Assembly: GCF_000348925.1 (NCBI RefSeq)
Contig: NZ_AODQ01000006.1
Span: 1-64,000, forward strand
DNA: 64,000 bases
Origin: Cesiribacter andamanensis AMV16
GTDB taxonomy: Bacteria > Bacteroidota > Bacteroidia > Cytophagales > Cyclobacteriaceae
Direction of reading: 5' to 3'
Below are positions 61,356 through 64,000 of the stretch, piece after piece. A program made the position numbers and the translations under genes. The notes under the pieces were generated by a model. That model was not told where the DNA came from. It did no database searches and saw only the letters and a program-made list of their open reading frames with translations. Every line of letters starts with the position of its first letter. Within the stretch, counting starts at the first letter, position 1.

Positions 61356-64000
61356 ATGAAGAGGATTTTACTGATGAGCTTTTTGCTCCTGGGGGTAATG
61401 ACATCCGCCTGGGCGCAAAGAACCGTAACAGGTAGAGTTACCTCACAGGCAGAAGGTGAAGGCCTGCCTGGAGTAGCTGTACGATTAAAGAACGGAACAG
61501 GCGGAACTGTTACCGACATGGATGGCAACTATAGAATTGAAGTGCCGTCCGACAATGCCATTTTGGTATTTAGCTTTATTGGATATACTGCCAAAGAAGA
61601 GGCAGTAGGCACCCGTACTACCATCAACATTCAGCTTAGCGAAGATGTTGAGCAGTTACAGGAAGTGGTAGTTACCGGGTACTCTGCAAGTTCTCGCCAA
61701 GCTTTGGTGAGCTCTGTATCAGCTGTAGGGGAAAAAGAATTAAAAATGTGCCCTTGCCTGATGTTAACCAGATGTTACAGGGTAAAGCTGCTGGTGTATT
61801 CTCTACTATTGGCAGTGGACAGCCAGGAGCTGCCGCCAACATTCGTGTGCGTGGTGTAGGCTCTATTACAGCGGGTAGCCAGCCACTGTATGTAATTGAT
61901 GGTGTGATTGTGAACTCTGGTGATCTTTCCAGAGGAACGCCCACTACAGATGTACTAGCTAACATCAATCCTAGTGATATTGAGTCAGTGAACATTCTTA
62001 AGGATGCAGCTGCTACAGCTCTGTATGGTGCACGTGCTGCCAATGGTGTAATTGTAATTACTACAAAACGTGGTACATCAGGCAAGACCAAATTTACGCT
62101 GGGTGCCCAGTATGGTGTAACCAAGCGCACTAACCAGAACTTTGACGTTCTAAGCTCACCACAACTGGTTGCCTACGATCGTCAGTTACTTGCCAATGCT
62201 GGTTACTCGGAGGCTGTTCTTGATGCTCAGAGACCACTTTCGCTTGCGGATACAGATTTTAACTGGTTAGATGCCGGTTTCCGTACGGGCAAGACAAATA
62301 ACTATGAGTTGAGCGCAGCCGGTGGTAATGAAAAAACCAGATTCTTCCTGTCTGGCGGCTACTTTGACCAGGAAGGCATTCTGATCAACAGTGATTTTAA
62401 GCGTTACTCTGGCCGGATCAATGTTGACCATTTCGCTACCGACAGACTTTCATTCGGTGTTAACCTGAACCTTTCGTATACAGACCAGTTATCGGCTTCT
62501 CCAGGTAACCAGTTCAACTCTCCTCTACTTGGTGGCTTGTCAATGGTGCCTTTCCTTACTCCGGTAAATCCTGATACCGATGAACTGTGGGTAGGTTCTG
62601 AGCCAGGCTTTTCAAGATCGTTTACGCGGAACAACTTTGTAAGAAATACGCCGCTTAATCCACGCGATTATAACAACCTTAGAACTCTGGGCAATGTAAA
62701 TGCCCGCTATGAAATTCTTAAGGATATGCTAGCCTTCCGCGCTAAGTTTGGCTTGGATTACAACAATATCGGTGAGTTCTCTTACACAGACCCAACCACT
62801 CCGGATGGACTGGCCTCAAAAGGTCGCGCATTGTATATAAGTACAGATGATTACACCCTAACCAGCCAGTTGCTGTTAGATTTCAACCGTTCGTTTGGTG
62901 ACCACAATGTAAGTGCAATTGGGGGTTATGAATATCAAAACAACCGCTACGAAACCATCAATGCAACAGGAACCGGTTTTGCAGATGGTTACCTGAAAAC
63001 ACTCCAGTCTGCTGCAGTACCTGAGTCAATAAGCGGTTTTAATACCGAATATTCTTTCGTTTCTTATCTGTCACAGGTAAGCTATGATTTCGATAGGAAA
63101 TATTACCTGACAGGTAGTATCCGTAGAGATGGTTCTTCTCGTTTTGGTGCTAACAACCGCTGGGCAAACTTCTGGTCAGTAGGTGGCTCATGGGTATTCA
63201 GCAATGAGGCCTTTATGGATGCTGCTCCCTGGCTGTCTCTAGGTAAAATCCGTGGCAGCTATGGTACCGCTGGTAATGCTTCCATTGGAAACTTTGAGGC
63301 ACTTGGCCTTTATTCTTTCGCTGGTGCTTACAATGGCACGCCAGGTTCAACACCATCACAGCTAGCAAATCCTGACCTTACCTGGGAGGAAAACGTTTCT
63401 TACAACGTAGGTGTAGATCTTGGTTTGATCAAAAATCGCGTGAATTTTACAGCTGAGTGGTACAACCGCGATTCTGAGCAACTTCTGCTGAATGCACCAA
63501 TTTCTTCTACTTCTGGTTTTACAAGCATTTCCAGAAACGTAGGTGCTGTGCGCAACCGTGGTTGGGAATTTGTGTTGAATACAGTGAATTTCCAGGGTGA
63601 TTTCACCTGGACCACAGACTTCAATATTTCTTTCAACAAGAATGAAGTACTGGCACTTAATAATGACCAGGCCATTACCGGAACACTGCAGCGTACGGCT
63701 GTTGGTTCTCCAATTAATACTTTCTACCTGAGAGATTATGCAGGCGCTGATCCTGAAACAGGTGCTCCCCGCTGGAGAACTGAGGAAGGTGGCTTTACCA
63801 GCACCTATGCACAGGCTCCTCGCTTTGAGATGGGTAGCCCTAACCCTGATTACTTTGGTGGACTTACGAATAATCTGTCATACAAAGGTGTAGGTCTGTC
63901 ATTCTTCTTCTACTTCAGCCAGGGTGGTAAGATCTATGATGATACCGGACGTATCCTGGATGCTGATGGAACTTACTATGGTCTGAACCAATATGCCAGA
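61356..64000 (+). CDS. Second SusC/RagA-family receptor, frameshifted and cut by window edge
   Basis: It begins MKRILLMSFLLLGVMTSAWA and continues through RTVTGRVTSQAEGEGLPGVA and EVVVTGYSASSRQALVSSVS, similar to the SusC at 55944. The frame breaks in an A5 run (61742-61746): six A residues give KELKNVPLPDVNQMLQGKAA and an open frame to the window end, with LYGARAANGVIVITTKRG in the plug. As written it stops at 61859. The missing base is probably a sequencing error. The barrel's C-terminus and any SusD partner lie outside the window. Confidence 0.85.

Overview
The window looks like a chromosomal segment of a member of the Bacteroidota, probably order Cytophagales. The evidence is SusC/SusD pairs, an N-acyl-ornithine (ArgF'-type) arginine pathway, a fused CcoN-CcoO cbb3 oxidase, an OmpA protein with TPR and beta-propeller domains, families such as DUF4924, DUF4235 and DUF6787, promoters of the TTTG-N18/19-TAnnTTTG type, and a near absence of Shine-Dalgarno sequences. 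GC is fairly high for the phylum except in the SusC/SusD block. I see no rRNA, tRNA, CRISPR array, prophage or intact insertion sequence.

Layout. 1-19 kb is mostly housekeeping and envelope genes: a LysR regulator with a divergent small membrane protein, an EF-hand lipoprotein, a CLC-F-type anion transporter behind a sequence matching the fluoride riboswitch, a glycerophosphodiesterase, a cold-shock protein, an M42 peptidase, a 937-residue VPS10/BNR-repeat protein, DinB and alpha/beta-hydrolase proteins and several lipoproteins. 19-22 kb has a small TA-flanked inverted-repeat element, a decayed outer-membrane transporter gene, a superfamily 1 helicase and a GNAT acetyltransferase. 22.3-26.8 kb has a Crp/Fnr regulator with N-terminal cysteines, a cysteine-rich universal stress protein and a CcoI-type copper ATPase. 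27-37 kb is an arginine operon (acetyltransferase, argG, argC, proC, argD, argF', argB, argE-like, argH) behind a 5' leader that encodes an arginine-rich mini-ORF. 39-47 kb is the cbb3 oxidase set (ccoS, ccoNO, ccoQ, ccoP, ccoG, ccoH, a TauE/SafE protein, hemN). 48-53 kb holds a truncated globin, a methyltransferase, lepA and folD. 53.6-64 kb holds a PorE-like OmpA protein and SusC/SusD genes; the last SusC runs off the right edge.

How it fits together. The promoters of the Fnr gene, the stress-protein/CcoI operon, the ccoS operon and the ccoH operon share one geometry: a TGA-N6-TCA site, a second site or half-site centred 22 bp downstream, and a TAnnTTTG-like -7 element centred 33 bp further on. 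The globin promoter has one site at the same 33-bp distance. This points to one Fnr-type regulator controlling a microaerobic respiration regulon that is dispersed across this window. The arginine operon leader is a separate, apparently attenuator-like control region.

Quality note. Seven single-base frameshifts fall in homopolymers whose length would have to be six for the gene to be intact, so base-calling or assembly error is likely. They affect the CLC gene (two), the glycerophosphodiesterase, the transporter remnant, the Fnr gene, the stress-protein gene and the last SusC. Intergenic DNA is rich in short palindromic repeats, including one family that flanks and interrupts the arginine operon.
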